From NCBI RefSeq assembly GCF_030272615.1, contig NC_081406.1, positions 117,374,847 through 117,438,846 of the forward strand: 64,000 nucleotides of DNA, in the 5' to 3' direction. Shown in pieces: positions 23,898 through 34,020 of the stretch (positions are counted from its first letter, which is position 1; every line of letters starts with the position of its first letter). This DNA comes from Cryptomeria japonica (lineage: Eukaryota > Streptophyta > Pinopsida > Cupressales > Cupressaceae). A model generated the notes under the pieces. The model was not told the DNA's origin. It worked only from the letters and a program-made list of their open reading frames with translations, and did not search any database. The position numbers were made by a program, and so were the translations under genes.

Positions 23898-24762
23898 ATG
23901 GCTTCCTCTAAAGCCTCTAATCATTTCCAACACCTAGAAACTAGATGTCCGTCCTTTCCACAAAAACTACAAGTGTCTGATGATTTCTTCTTAGTCTTGG
24001 AGGAAGACTCACCGGACTGTGAAGATTTCCCTTGTTTGGGAGGAACTGGTTTTGAATCAGACTTAGGAGTAGGCTTGGAGGACTTCTCACTACCTACAGA
24101 AGGATTTTTCAGCTTTGGTTTTTGCTTCTATTTGTCCTTCTCCTTAGAGGACTGAGCAGCCAATGCTTTGTTCTTGGAGCCTGAGAGCATATCCAATTGA
24201 GAAAGATGAGACTTCTCATGAGACAAGCACTCACAAAAGACATCAAAGCTAGGCATGGTGAAATTAGTACCCAAACCATCCATGGTTGAGTAGAAAGCAG
24301 AGGCAAAAAATTGAAAGGGACCTCAAAGCTTCGAAAGAATCAAATGAATGCACTCTGTATCAGTCTTGTTCTTTCCACATCCTTGAAGAACAGATCTGGT
24401 AGTCTTGAATTTGTTCAAAAAATCCTCAATAGTAGGAAAGGTATCAGGTAACAATGAAGTCAACTCTGCCTCAATCTGTAATGCCCAAATCTCATTGACC
24501 CTCCCAAAGAGAGAATCAAACTTCAACCACATATCAACTCATCAAAGTGAAACAGAAGACTGTCGGAGACATGCAAAACGATCAAACCCATGGCCTCATC
24601 CAACTTGTTTCGGTACATAAGAACCTCATAAGGACGATGTAGGTCTGGCTGAACCTCATCCAAAGTAGCCCACAACCCTCATGACCTGAGAAGCCTCATG
24701 ATGCGGGGCTTCCAGGTGTGATAGTTGTGTGAAGTCAACAACTCAACTGAAGGATCTTCCAT
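23898..24762 (-). pseudogene. Copia gag (capsid and zinc knuckle), stops present
   Basis: The ATG at 24762 opens MEDPSVELLTSHNYHTWKPR, the N-Y-x-x-W-K start of Copia gag. A UBN2-type region follows (IEDFLNKFKTTRSVLQG, 24532-24323). A Ser/Lys-rich stretch then leads to one CCHC knuckle, CSFCGKDGHLVSRC, at about 23980-23930. The protein would form the virus-like particle core and bind RNA. In-frame stops break it in at least four places. It continues in the same direction into protease and integrase. Confidence 0.8.
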
Positions 24763-26119
24763 GAGAACAAAGAAAAAACTCTGCACCTACACCTGCTTGT
24801 TGGTTGTTTTTATTATGTGATCTTTCATAATAGACAGAAGATGCATAAGGGTTTGTTTGTTTTGAGAGTTTAGGTGTTCCTGATTTCTGATATAAATGAC
24901 AGAAAGCGAGAAAAAAACACCCCCCCACAATGGAGAAACCCAAACCCTAGTACATAGTAATGAGAAGGAAGTAGTGCATAAGCAAAAAAACTTCAAACTG
25001 ATATCTCATGTACCTGGTGAAAATTATAAGAAAAAAAATCACAAATATGACTAGAGCATGCTGAGAGCTTTCCAACGCCTATTCATTTTCAAAAAACGGA
25101 GTCCGTTTGCCCATTCTATGGCCCTGGAAGTGCAAAAAAGAAGCCCAACTTTGACTGGTAAAAAACATAGTCAAATAGTAGATCTAGGAAAAAAATCCAC
25201 TACCATGAGGTCCGGCTCGGAATCACCTTTCCAACGCCTATTCTTTCACCAAAATCTAACTCCGAATGCATGATCTAGGCCCAAAAAACCAACCCCCTCT
25301 CAAAAAAACTAGAGAGGAGGGGCTGGTGGTGCTCTGGGCGGAGGTGGGGCTCGGGCCGGGCAGAGGTGGCACTTGGGCTGGGCGCAGGTGGTTTAGAGGT
25401 GGAGCGGTGCTCAGGATGGGTGGAGGTGGTGCAACTCGGCGGTAGTGGCTCACCGACGGTGGGGTCTTTGTCGGAGTGTCGCTGGAGCGGGAGTGGAAGC
25501 TGGCGAGGGGAAGCGGGCTGGTTAGTTCGTCAGCGGGGAACGGAGCAGAGTTTGTGGTCGCCGACGACAAGAGGTTTTGGCCGGCAAGAGGCCTGCAGTG
25601 CTGGAGCTGGAGAAGAAGCCGGCGGGCGTTACCGGAGCCGGAGCTGGAGGCCTGTCGCACCGGGTGGGGCCGGTTTGATAGGTCCGTACGGTGCTGGACT
25701 ATTAGGTCCGGAACCCTAAAAAATTTTGATAAAAAACTTTTTTTTTTTGAATGCCTTTTTTTTATTTGTTTGATTTATTTTTTGTAAATTTTTTTTTGAA
25801 AATCAAAACAATTTGGCCAGCATGCCGTAAAAAGGCAATTTTTTTTTTGCAAATTTTTTTTCTCGATTTGTGTTCCAGGGTCGTACGGCCTGGATTTGAG
25901 AAAAAAATTCACCTAGAGGCTCAGGAACCAAAATAGGTCAAATTTTATATGACCATAGGGGTTTTTGGGCCTTCTGAGCACAATGGTGAGGTCCATTTAG
26001 GCTCAAAGTGCTCAAAAAAAAAAGGTCAAACCCTAGGTACACAAAAAAATTCCTGAAACCCCAGATCTGCTTCCAAAGCCAAAAATCTCAAAACAAAAAT
26101 AGGTAGCTACAGATCTAAA
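24763..26119 (-). other. Untranslated leader of the Copia element, GC-rich in part
   Basis: About 1.36 kb separates the primer site from the gag ATG. The part from about 25310 to 25710 is strongly GC-rich (GGGC, GCCGG and GGTGG words) inside an otherwise AT-rich element. It gives a 134-codon minus-strand frame (25660-25256) rich in Ser, Pro and Ala that resembles no gag. It may be a packaging or internal-promoter region, or captured host DNA; the sequence does not decide. Confidence 0.55.
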
Positions 26120-26131
26120 GCTTTGATACAA

Positions 26132-26501
26132 TATAGGAGTTGAGAAATACAACCCCACAGTAGCCTGAAGATCTTCTGCAAGCTGAATAACCTGTTACAA
26201 GGAGAAGCAATGAAGCAAAATCTGAAGAACAAGAAAAAACATAGGAAAAATATTCTCCAAAAGAGAGCTCCAATTCACTAGAAATGTATTGTGAAAAGAT
26301 CATACAATGAAAAGAAAAAGTAACCTCTAATAGGTCAAGAAACCCTAAAAAGGGAAAACCCTAGGATTGCACATAATAATTAATTAAAATAATTAATTAT
26401 ATGCACCTAATGTTAGCTTAAGTGTAAAAAGATAATTGGAAACTTAAAGAATTAAACAAATAATGTTTAATTAATCAAGTAAAGACCCAATTACTCTAAC
26501 A
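26132..26501 (-). repeat. 5' LTR of the Copia element
   Basis: This 370-bp LTR lies upstream of gag on the minus strand and is followed by the primer-binding site at 26131-26120. It begins TGTTAGAGTAATTGGG and ends CTCAACTCCTATA, so the terminal dinucleotide is TA rather than the usual CA. Confidence 0.95.
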
Positions 26502-26506
26502 ATAGT

Positions 26507-27910
26507 TAGGGATTAATTGTAGGGTTATATTTAAATTTAAGGTTAGGTTATGGTTAGGATTCAATTATGGTTAGATTAAGGCTAAAGTTTAGGATTGGGT
26601 TATGGTTTAGGGATCAATTAGGTCTAGATTAGGGATATTGCCAAGGTTAGGGTTTGATTATGGTAAGATTTTAATTATAATTAGGGTTCGTACATAAGAG
26701 TTCAATTAGGGTTAGAATTAGCTTTACGATTCAATTACATTAGGGTTACAATTAAATTATTATTAAAGTTTAATTAAGGTCAAGGTTTGGGCTAGAATTC
26801 AATTAGGATTAGAGTTCAATTAGAGTTAGGGTTTGGATTAGGTTAGGCTTTAATTAGGGTTATATTAAGGTTGAAGTTGTAGGTAGGGTTTAATTCTATA
26901 GTTAGAGTTATGCTTACGATTAAGTAATGGTTGGAATTCAATTAGGGTTATATTTAAGTTTAGGGTTAAGTTATGGTTTAGGGTTATGGTTTGGGTTAGG
27001 GGTTAGTGTAAGGATTAGGATTATTATTTGGGTTTACTTCATGTTTAGGGTTTGGGTTAGGGGTTAGTGTTAGGATTAGGATTATGGTTTGGGTTTACAT
27101 TATATTTAGGGTTAGAACTATGGTTAGGTTAGGGTTAGGGTTTAGTTTTAAATGACATAAGGGTTTAAATAATGGTTAGGGTTAGGGTTAGGGTTAGGAT
27201 TAGGATTAGAGTTTAAATAATGGTTATGTTTAGTTTAGGGTTAGGGTTAGTGTTAGGGTTTAGGATTAGTGTTAGGATTACAATTAGGGATATGGTCTAC
27301 ATCATGGTTAAGATTAGGAATAGGGTTATGGTTGGAGTTACATTTTGAGTTATGGTTAGGATTAGGTATTAGGGTTAGGACTAAGGGTTATTATTAGGGT
27401 TAGGGTTTTGGGTTATGGTTAAGTAAGAGTTAGGTTTAGGGTTAATGGTCAAGGTTAATATTGAGTATAGTTAGGTTTCAATTATGCTTAAGGTTTTATT
27501 ATGGTAAGGGCTTAGTTAGGATCAAGGTATGGGGTAGATTAGGGTTAGGATTTAATAAGGATTAATGTTCAATTATGATTAAAGTTGAATTAGGGTTAGG
27601 GTTAAGTTTAGGGCTAGAGTTCAATTAGGGTTAGAATTAAATCTAGGGCTATGGTTCAATTATTGTTAGATTATAGTTTAACTTGTAATTAGGGCTTAAT
27701 TATAGGTTTGGAGCAAAGTTTAGGGTTAGGTTATGGTTAGGGTTCAATTGGGTCTAGATTAAGGATATTGTCAAGGTTAGGGTTTGGTTATGATAAGTGG
27801 TTGATCATAGTTATGATTAGTATTAGATTTCAATTAGGGTTATAATTATGATTATGATTCAATTAATTTAGGCTTAGGGTTAAATTCAAGTAATATTAAG
27901 TTTAAGGTTA
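26507..27910. repeat. Degenerate telomere-like satellite, right part
   Basis: This continues the second ~1.7-kb unit after the retroelement. Blocks appear in the same order as in 18435-19900: the TATATTTAAATTTA block, the AGGTCTAGATTAGGGATATT block, the ACATAAGGGTT block and the AAGTAAGAGTTAGG block. An additional ~55-bp local duplication (near 27000-27110) lengthens this copy. The array ends at about 27910 in plain AT-rich DNA. Confidence 0.85.
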
Positions 27911-29715
27911 ATATTGTAGGATTGTGAATTCACAAAACTTATTATCTTCATTATTATGTACAATTTTTCAATACTTCTATAAAATGTATAACTTTAAACT
28001 TTGTTCTCATAAAATTAAGGCATTTTAAAATAGCTTTTTTTTTTTTAATTAAAACTATTTTCTTTTAACCTTTTAAATTTTTTATAATTAACATAAAAGT
28101 TCTTTTTGACCTTGTTAAATTAATCATCATGTGTTATTTTTGAATATTTTATAACTCAACTAAAATAGAAAAATCACATCTATATGATAAATTAGAAACT
28201 TTTAATAATAAATATTTTTTATATCTTAAATATTATATAGTATTTTTTAAGTTTTTGTCTATGTAAGTTTGAATTTAGAAAAATTATATTTTTATGATAA
28301 AAATTTAGAAACATAGAAATTTATCTTTCCAAATTGAAAATTAAGATTCTTTCATTTTTTTTAATCTTTGTCTAAATTGGAAATTAGATTATTTCCTTTC
28401 TTTTTAATCTTTCTATAATAACAGTCTATGCAAAATTCTATTCACGAATGCACATGCTTTTTAAATTCTCTTTTGATTTATATGTGTAAAAAGGATTAAT
28501 AAAGTTATATTGTGAATGCATTAATAGAAACTAAGTGAATAGAGTATCTTTTTAATTGTGTAATTGAGAAAAAATAGAATTTAATCTAACATTTTTATTC
28601 TATTGTTCTTTTTTTTATGCAAATCACTTGAAGAAAAATAGAAATATATTTCATTTTTATTATAATATTCCTTTTTTTTTTGCATGCAAATCAATTCATG
28701 AATTGTAAAATGAAAATACATTCTATTTATTTAAATCTTTGAATGCTAAATTTAAAATTAAAATTTAGATAGAAATAAAATCTTTCTAAAAATATTTAGA
28801 TATTATATTTTTCTTTTTAATGCAAATCATTTCTAAGTTCCCAAATTAAATTTTTCTTTCCAAATTGAAAATTAAGAGTCTTTCCATTTTTTTAATCTTT
28901 TTCTAAATTGGAAAGTAGATTATTTCTTTTCTTTTTAATCTTTCTATAATAACAATCTATGCAAAAATATATATTAAAAATTTATTTTATACATTACCAT
29001 GATGTAAAGATATATGAAATTTTCTATTTGTTTGTCGACAAGAATTCCATATCAATCCTTGCATTCTTTATTTACTTATTTTAAATTTGATTGGTTAAAG
29101 AGTAGTGGGGCCGAAATCTCTAAGCGTTAATTTCACATCACTTCAACTATTTAGGTATTTATAATGCCATTTTTTTGTAACATTATTGTTCTCTTAAGCA
29201 TAATTGATTGTTTGATTACCATTGACATGATTACATGTGCATGACACTATTCACAGCTTAAACAATACAATCAATACATTATTCAAATATTTTATAGGTA
29301 TCCTCTCTATGGTTGCGGTGACAGCAGATCCTCTTCTTTGTTGTATGCCTTGATCCACCTCTTCTACGTCTACGAGATTCAGGTACTATGAATGGTCTTC
29401 TAGTTTCTAGTTTATGATAACTCTTGTTAAAATCTTGATTAACATATCAATATGCAGAATGAACCAATGAAGAATGAATAAAATCTTGATTATCTATTCT
29501 ATAGAAAAATGCTTAAGAACCAATGAAGAATGATTAAAGCTTTGATCAGTATCAATATGCAGAGATCTCAATATGTAGCGATCAGTGTTGAAGACAATAA
29601 CAGGGCTGGATTCGCTTACCTGAAAGCTTGTTGTTCTGGTGCTGGGATCAAAAACCTTTTTTCTCTCTTCTTCGGAGGATTATTATATAGCATGAAGGGT
29701 AGCATGCAGTAACGT
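27911..29715. repeat. AT-rich DNA with a ~115-bp direct repeat pair
   Basis: No gene is supported. A block starting CTTTCCAAATTGAAAATTAA at about 28325 and ending near 28436 recurs at about 28855-28969 with few changes (including TCTATAATAACA-TCTATGCAAAA). The two copies lie about 530 bp apart. They could be the ends of a small non-autonomous LTR element or a local duplication. The rest is AT-rich with poly-T runs. The 60-codon plus-strand frame at 29530-29712 shows no known motif. Confidence 0.45.
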
Positions 29716-29881
29716 TACATTGCGTTACATTGAAGCAGAATGGCAATCGCAACCTGAATTGTACTGAATACACCACAAACCTACTTTTGCCAGACTCCTA
29801 CATTGCGTTACATTGAAGCAGAATGGCAATCGCAACCTGAATTGTACTGAATACACCACAAACCTACTTTTGCCAGACTCC
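29716..29881. repeat. 83-bp perfect tandem duplication at the kinase pseudogene end
   Basis: TACATTGCGTTACATTGAAG starts at 29716 and again at 29799, and the two 83-bp units appear identical through CCAGACTCC. The unit covers the last readable codons of the second kinase (LWCIQYNS region), so the duplication arose inside the coding sequence. The normal kinase C-terminus is absent beyond it. Confidence 0.9.
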
Positions 29882-30824
29882 TTGCCTTCACCTCATCTGC
29901 TCCACTTATTCTCTCTCTCAACCTTGTTCTCAGCTTCCCATTCTCTATCAATTTAAACGCCCACTCAGGAAAATAGAATTGGCTTGAGCGGCTCACCTGT
30001 ACATCAACATTATTTCTTCCTCCCACCATCTCCAATAACATCATGCCAAAACTATAAACATCTGATTTGTCCGTTACAGGTCCCAAATTTCGAGACCACA
30101 CCTCTGGTGCAACATATCCTGGTGTACCCCTCGCTGCCGTCACTGATACGTGGTCATCTCTCCTTCCACACAGTTTTGCCAGGCCAAAATCAGCTACTTT
30201 GGCTGTAAACTCCTCATCCAATAATATATTGTGCGGTTTTATGTCGAAGTGAATGATGCGTTTGTGACACTCATTATGAAGATATGCAAGTCCGCGAGCA
30301 GCCCCCAAAGCAATTGAATACAATTGATTCCAATTAAGAACATGATTTTTTTTCTTTTCCTGAAAGTATAAACTTGTCGAGAGATCCATTTGCCATATAC
30401 TTATACACGAGTGCACTTGTAACTCCTTCAAAGCAATACCCCAGCAAATGAACCAAATGAAAATGATGAATCCTTCCAATAGTCGCCACTTCGTTCATGA
30501 ACTGAGTCTCGCTTTGCCGTGAGTGATCAAGCATTTTAACTGCCACAAGAGTACCGCTTGGAAGCTTTCCTTTATAAACAATGCCAAACCCTCCTTCACC
30601 CAGCTTATGTGCAAAGTTATTGGTGATCTTCTGAAGGCTGGAATACGAATATCTGGTTTGCATTTCATCAACATAACTGTTTAGAAATGTCTCTTTGGAG
30701 ATAGACCGCTGGTTATCACGCTTCCTTCCAGGCACTTCCTTGTCGAAGAAGAACATCTTCTTCTGATAAGCAATTACCAGCAATAGTGCAACTATTAACA
30801 ATTCGCTGCCGACGATCGCTGTCA
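29808..30824 (-). pseudogene. Kinase exon of the second locus (non-RD, frameshifted)
   Basis: The exon begins after an AATCAG acceptor with a hydrophobic helix ([14 protein letters not shown]). It then has a Ser/Arg-rich juxtamembrane segment, [13 protein letters not shown], the glycine loop, the VAVKML lysine, a HFD catalytic loop and a DFG loop. Frame 1 runs to 30334 and the other frame continues from about 30360 to 29808, overlapping at a homopolymer (GAAAAGAAAAAAAATC). The last codons (CIQYNSGCDCHSASM) replace the expected RPSM region and stop. In the family this kinase class comes with the same kind of extracellular domain. Confidence 0.85.
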
Positions 30825-30996
30825 CTGATTACAAGGTAAATACTGTCAACTGTAACGAAGCATAATAAAAGATGACGCAACAAAGACAAAACAGAATTAT
30901 AGGTTGAATATATTTAGCCTAGAAGGACGAATTCCCCAAAAATATTTGTTACTGGTGTAAAACTCCCGTATATAACATAGAGCTAGAGATAGTTGC

Positions 30997-31362
30997 CTAG
31001 AGCAATAGCAGTCTTCTTAGCAGTTTTAAACTAACTTGCATGGTCTGTAGCATAAATAATGGCAGAGATAGTAGAGATAGTAGTTAATATTAAGCTTATG
31101 AAATAAGGAAGAGAAAAATGTAATAAATATTGAATTCATGAAGTTTGATTCAAAATGTTGGCAGCATAAAAATACACATGATAGAATCTAGAAGAATAAT
31201 TCAATCATATAATAAAAATTGTTTTTTCAAACATGAAAGTTTGACGTTTTTCTTTCATCTGTCTTTGAAATAGACAAAATTTGCCGTGAAAATTATGGAC
31301 AATAAAGAGGAAGTGTTACTTACCTAAAGTAATTTCAGTCTTATTAGAAGTATTAGGTCAAC
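30997..31362 (-). pseudogene. Two decayed copies of the 39-nt exon, 327 bp apart
   Basis: The segments 31362-31324 and 31035-30997 (minus strand) both align with the intact micro-exon, keep its 39-nt length and share AAGACTG and ATTAC or ATTGC words. Acceptors have decayed from CAG to CAC and CAA. The donor is still GTAAGT at the first copy and GCAACT at the second. Flanking intron sequence (GGCAGAGATA, AAATATAAATG-like) is duplicated too, so a ~327-bp exon-plus-intron segment was tandemly copied. Confidence 0.75.
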
Positions 31363-32230
31363 GTGCATGGTCTCAAATATAAGTAAAGGCAGAGATAATT
31401 GTTAGTATTTTGCTTTGAAAATATAAATGAAAAAATAAAAATAAAAGCTTTTTTAGACGTAAAAGTTTGACGCTTTTCATTCATCTGTCAATTAAGTAGA
31501 CATGGATTTACGTCTCTTACCGGGATTCAAGGAATTACAACTCGATTGCGTAGATTTCTGTTGTCCGAAATACAATCCTTTTTCCATGGCTTGCAATGCT
31601 CACAGCCTTCGCTGAAATTCCATTTTACTCTGAAACTATCTCTGTCAAACATTTTAACAGGTAGTTGCACTAATGATTTACAATACGTACCCAAGCTGAA
31701 GTCAGAATGATACCAACTCTTATTGCATTCTAAAGCATACGTTTCAGTGGGCAGGTACGCTATGATCTCTTCTCTGCACTCTCCCCATATACTTATATTC
31801 ATGCATTCACCAGAAATGCGAAACTGAGGGCTAGACCAAAACTCCATTGTAAGGTTACTGCTCGACGGGTTGCAAGCTTCCCCCCACATATTTGTATCAA
31901 CTATTTGCATGGAATTGATTGGAAAACCTCTCAGGTGGTCGAAAGGTTCTAGTATATAGTATTGGTAGCCACTGATGTTAATTAGAGGAATCTTGACTTT
32001 ATCATCACAGTCAAGCGGAAAAGTAGGGTCACCGCAGCCGCTGTTCTTTCTTCCGAAGTGATATTCGAATAAATGACCCCCACATTCACAGGGTTCTGGA
32101 CAAGCTTGAGATAAAGCGAGGCATAGCTTGAATATTGGGAAGAAAAGAAAGAGGAAGCGCAGGAGGTATAGAGGGGCGGACTGAAATGCTGAAAATGGCA
32201 TAGATGAAGAGGTAGTCCTCCCATTTTCAT

Positions 32231-32900
32231 CTTAGTTACAATGGTTAGAAGAAAATAAATAGAAATTAGGTGAACAAAGCAACATGAATGACAGTTTAAT
32301 AGCGAAGAAAAAAGGTAGGAGAAGCCAAGAAAATGAGAGGTGTTTGAAAAACCATTACAAAAATTGCTAAGTCAATACGCCAATTGACCATACTTCCGTT
32401 ACCAGTGTGAAAAGTCGGAGTCAATACGCTAGTAAATTGCGAAGTCAATACGCCAATTGACCTTACTTCCGTTACCAGTGTGAAAAGTCGGAGTCAATAC
32501 GCCAATTGACCTTACTTCCGTTACCAGTGTGAAAAGTCGGAGTCAATACGCTAGTTTGACCTACTAGACAGTTGAATCCTGAAATTTTTCAGGATTTCAG
32601 GATTCAATTCAACAATTGAATTGCGCATATCTATGACTCATAAATTTCACGCGCTCTCTTTGACGCGTAATAACAAACATTTGAATTCCGCGGAAGTTAC
32701 CTTTAGATGGACGTAGACTGGAAGGTCGCAGATCATTATAAATAATGTTTGGGATCTTTCTACGAATATCGCTCGAGTAAAGGGAAATTGCATCAAATGC
32801 ATGGAAATGGATGTGACATTTTTATTAATTTTTGTTTTGGTTTCTACATGAAACGAAAATTGAATAACTCTAGCAAGTAAATTTCATAGAAAAGAGGAAT
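32231..32900 (-). promoter_or_regulatory. Duplicated promoter with an expanded W-box array
   Basis: This is the upstream region of the second locus, alignable with 6905-7420. The W-box module that is single at the first gene (GTCAATACG, AATTGACC, TTCCGTTACC, GTGAAAAGTCGGAGTC) is present three times here, with module starts at 32371, 32444 and 32493 (spacings 73 and 49 bp). A further TTTGACC follows at about 32555. TTGACC is the WRKY-binding core. Homology to the first promoter fades at about 32900, where retroelement RNase H sequence begins. Confidence 0.65.
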
Positions 32901-32929
32901 AGCATTTAGCATTGACTAACAATAACATT

Positions 32930-33284
32930 TTCTCAGACAAACTATTATGTCGAAGCTTATGCAACCTATATTAGCTTGAAGATGGCGATTTCTAGAGGCT
33001 TCACAAAGGTTTGGTTTGAAAGTGATTCTTTAAATATAATTAACTATCTAAGAGTGATTCAAACCCCTAGTTGGACCATCAAGACTTTGATTATTGATTG
33101 CAAGAGTATACTTAACTCCTTTGATGAGTTTAATGTCACTCATCTTTATCATGAAGAGAACTCGGTTGCTGATAGGTTGGCCAATTTTGTTGTTGTCCAA
33201 CGTAATTTGCTAAGGTGGAGATTTATGGACCACATCCCAGAGGATATTAAAATTCTAATTCAAGAAGATCAAAATGATTGCTAA
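32930..33284 (+). pseudogene. LINE-type RNase H C-terminal fragment
   Basis: The plus strand reads NYYVEAYATYISLKMAISRG (catalytic Glu helix), then VWFESDSLN (Asp) and HLYHEENSVADRLANF (the closing N-x-x-AD-x-LAN motif of plant LINE RNase H). The first Asp strand is missing, so the domain is 5'-truncated at about 32930, the point where kinase-promoter homology ends. The open frame from 32976 to 33284 is intact. Orphan ORF B follows directly, the same order as RNase H and ORF A at 10.9-8.6 kb. Confidence 0.7.
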
Positions 33285-33920
33285 CCTGAAGGCTTCATGG
33301 GAAATGATCAACTCATTTCAAATTTGTGCAAAGCGGCATGTCCATTATTATGTCGCATTAAGCTTTTGCCTTCTTTATGAGCTTCCTTTTCAATATTTGG
33401 GTTGGCATTTGTGTGACTTGATTTTCATAGTTTTTCTCTACAACATGAGTGGGCATTGGAATAGGGTTGAGTCCATCGTGTATCATAAATGGAAGGAGAA
33501 TCATGAGGTTTGGGGGGAGTGTTTAGCTGGGGGCCTTACGCCCTATATTGAGAAATTGCATGGATCGAATCCGCATGTGACTGCTGCTTTTGTGGAGGGT
33601 TAGGATGAGGGTATGATCCTCAAAGTGTATGGCACATAAATGGTGGTTTCAAAGGAGGTAGTGGTGAAGTTGCCCAATACCTTGGTGGAAGGAAGAAAAT
33701 CCTACAGGGACAAGAAATGTGCCACTGAAGCTATAATGATTTTCTTTGAAAAGGGGAAAGGGATAAAGTCGAGATGACTACTGATGGTAGGTATTGCAAG
33801 ACCACTTTCAAACCCCTTTGGGCGTGTTGAACAATATATTTGAACTTAAAAATCTTCCCGAAGGTGTGAAAGCTGAAAGATCATCGGCCAAAAATATCAT
33901 GTCGAGCATCTCAGAATGAG
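33285..33920 (+). pseudogene. Orphan retroelement-type ORF, copy B, N-terminal half
   Basis: The open frame to 33601 ends in LTPYIEKLHGSNPHVTAAF and VEG*DEGM; the stop is probably a former Trp. It continues with KVYGT*MVVSKEVVVKL and NTLVEGRKSYRDKK. This aligns with copy A (LVTYIE, SWHEGE, SIETIA, VVEG). After PEGVKAERSSAKNIM at about 33870 the sequence changes to a TCGA-rich leader. The missing half resumes about 4.8 kb later. Function is unknown; the family is gag-like in size and position. Confidence 0.5.
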
Positions 33921-34020
33921 TTTCACCAAAAGAATAGTTCCATTGAAATAAAACATAAAGTGTAAAACACTAAGTTAAGATGTCTTTGGCAAAATATCTC
34001 TTTCAGTAAATGAAGGAAAC

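Larger units (their letters stand above)
20162..26501 (-). mobile_element. Complete 6.34-kb Copia LTR retrotransposon
   Basis: Two 370-bp LTRs (20162-20531 and 26132-26501) bound the element, which reads on the minus strand. By eye they differ at 10 positions (8 transitions, 2 transversions, no indel), about 97.3% identical. Each starts TGTTAGAG and ends CTCCTATA. Flanks are GTAGT (20157-20161) and ATAGT (26502-26506), a 5-bp target duplication with one change; the satellite repeat unit confirms the empty site. The primer site TTGTATCAAAGC lies at 26131-26120 and a polypurine tract AAGGGGGGG abuts the 3' LTR at 20532-20540. The gag-pol order PR-IN-RT-RNase H defines Ty1/copia. It carries many stops, so it cannot act on its own. 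Confidence 0.95.
29808..32230 (-). pseudogene. Second LRK10L-type receptor kinase locus, chimeric pseudogene
   Basis: Exon 1 (32230 to 31521) copies the ectodomain of the intact gene: signal peptide, CPEPCECGG, GCGDPTFPLDCDD, WNFSEGCEHC and a CCCG/GTAAGA donor. It carries two 1-bp deletions. One is in the signal peptide (bypassed if the ATG at 32201 is used); one is near codon 215, ending the frame at 31527. The kinase exon (30824-29808) is another class: a transmembrane helix, [17 protein letters not shown], then IIHFDIKPHNILLDEE, DFGLAKL, GTPGYVAPEVW. HFD marks a non-RD kinase of the LRK10L-2 type, unlike the HRD of the intact gene. An A-run of 8 where 7 keeps the frame breaks it near 30350. 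The end is lost at subdomain XI. Two decayed 39-nt exon copies lie between the halves. Confidence 0.85.

Noticed and set aside
25256-25660. 134-codon minus-strand frame as a gene
   Set aside because: It lies in the untranslated leader of the Copia element, is low-complexity Ser/Pro/Ala and arises from GC-rich sequence with few stop codons.
18060-27910. Telomere or chromosome end
   Set aside because: The TTAGGG words are degenerate, organised in a 1.7-kb unit and flanked on both sides by ordinary repeats and a receptor kinase locus, so it is interstitial.
29280-29420. Possible short kinase-receptor exon (GYPLYGCGDSR-like reading)
   Set aside because: Only one short reading on the plus strand, no partner exon and the wrong orientation relative to the neighbouring pseudogene.
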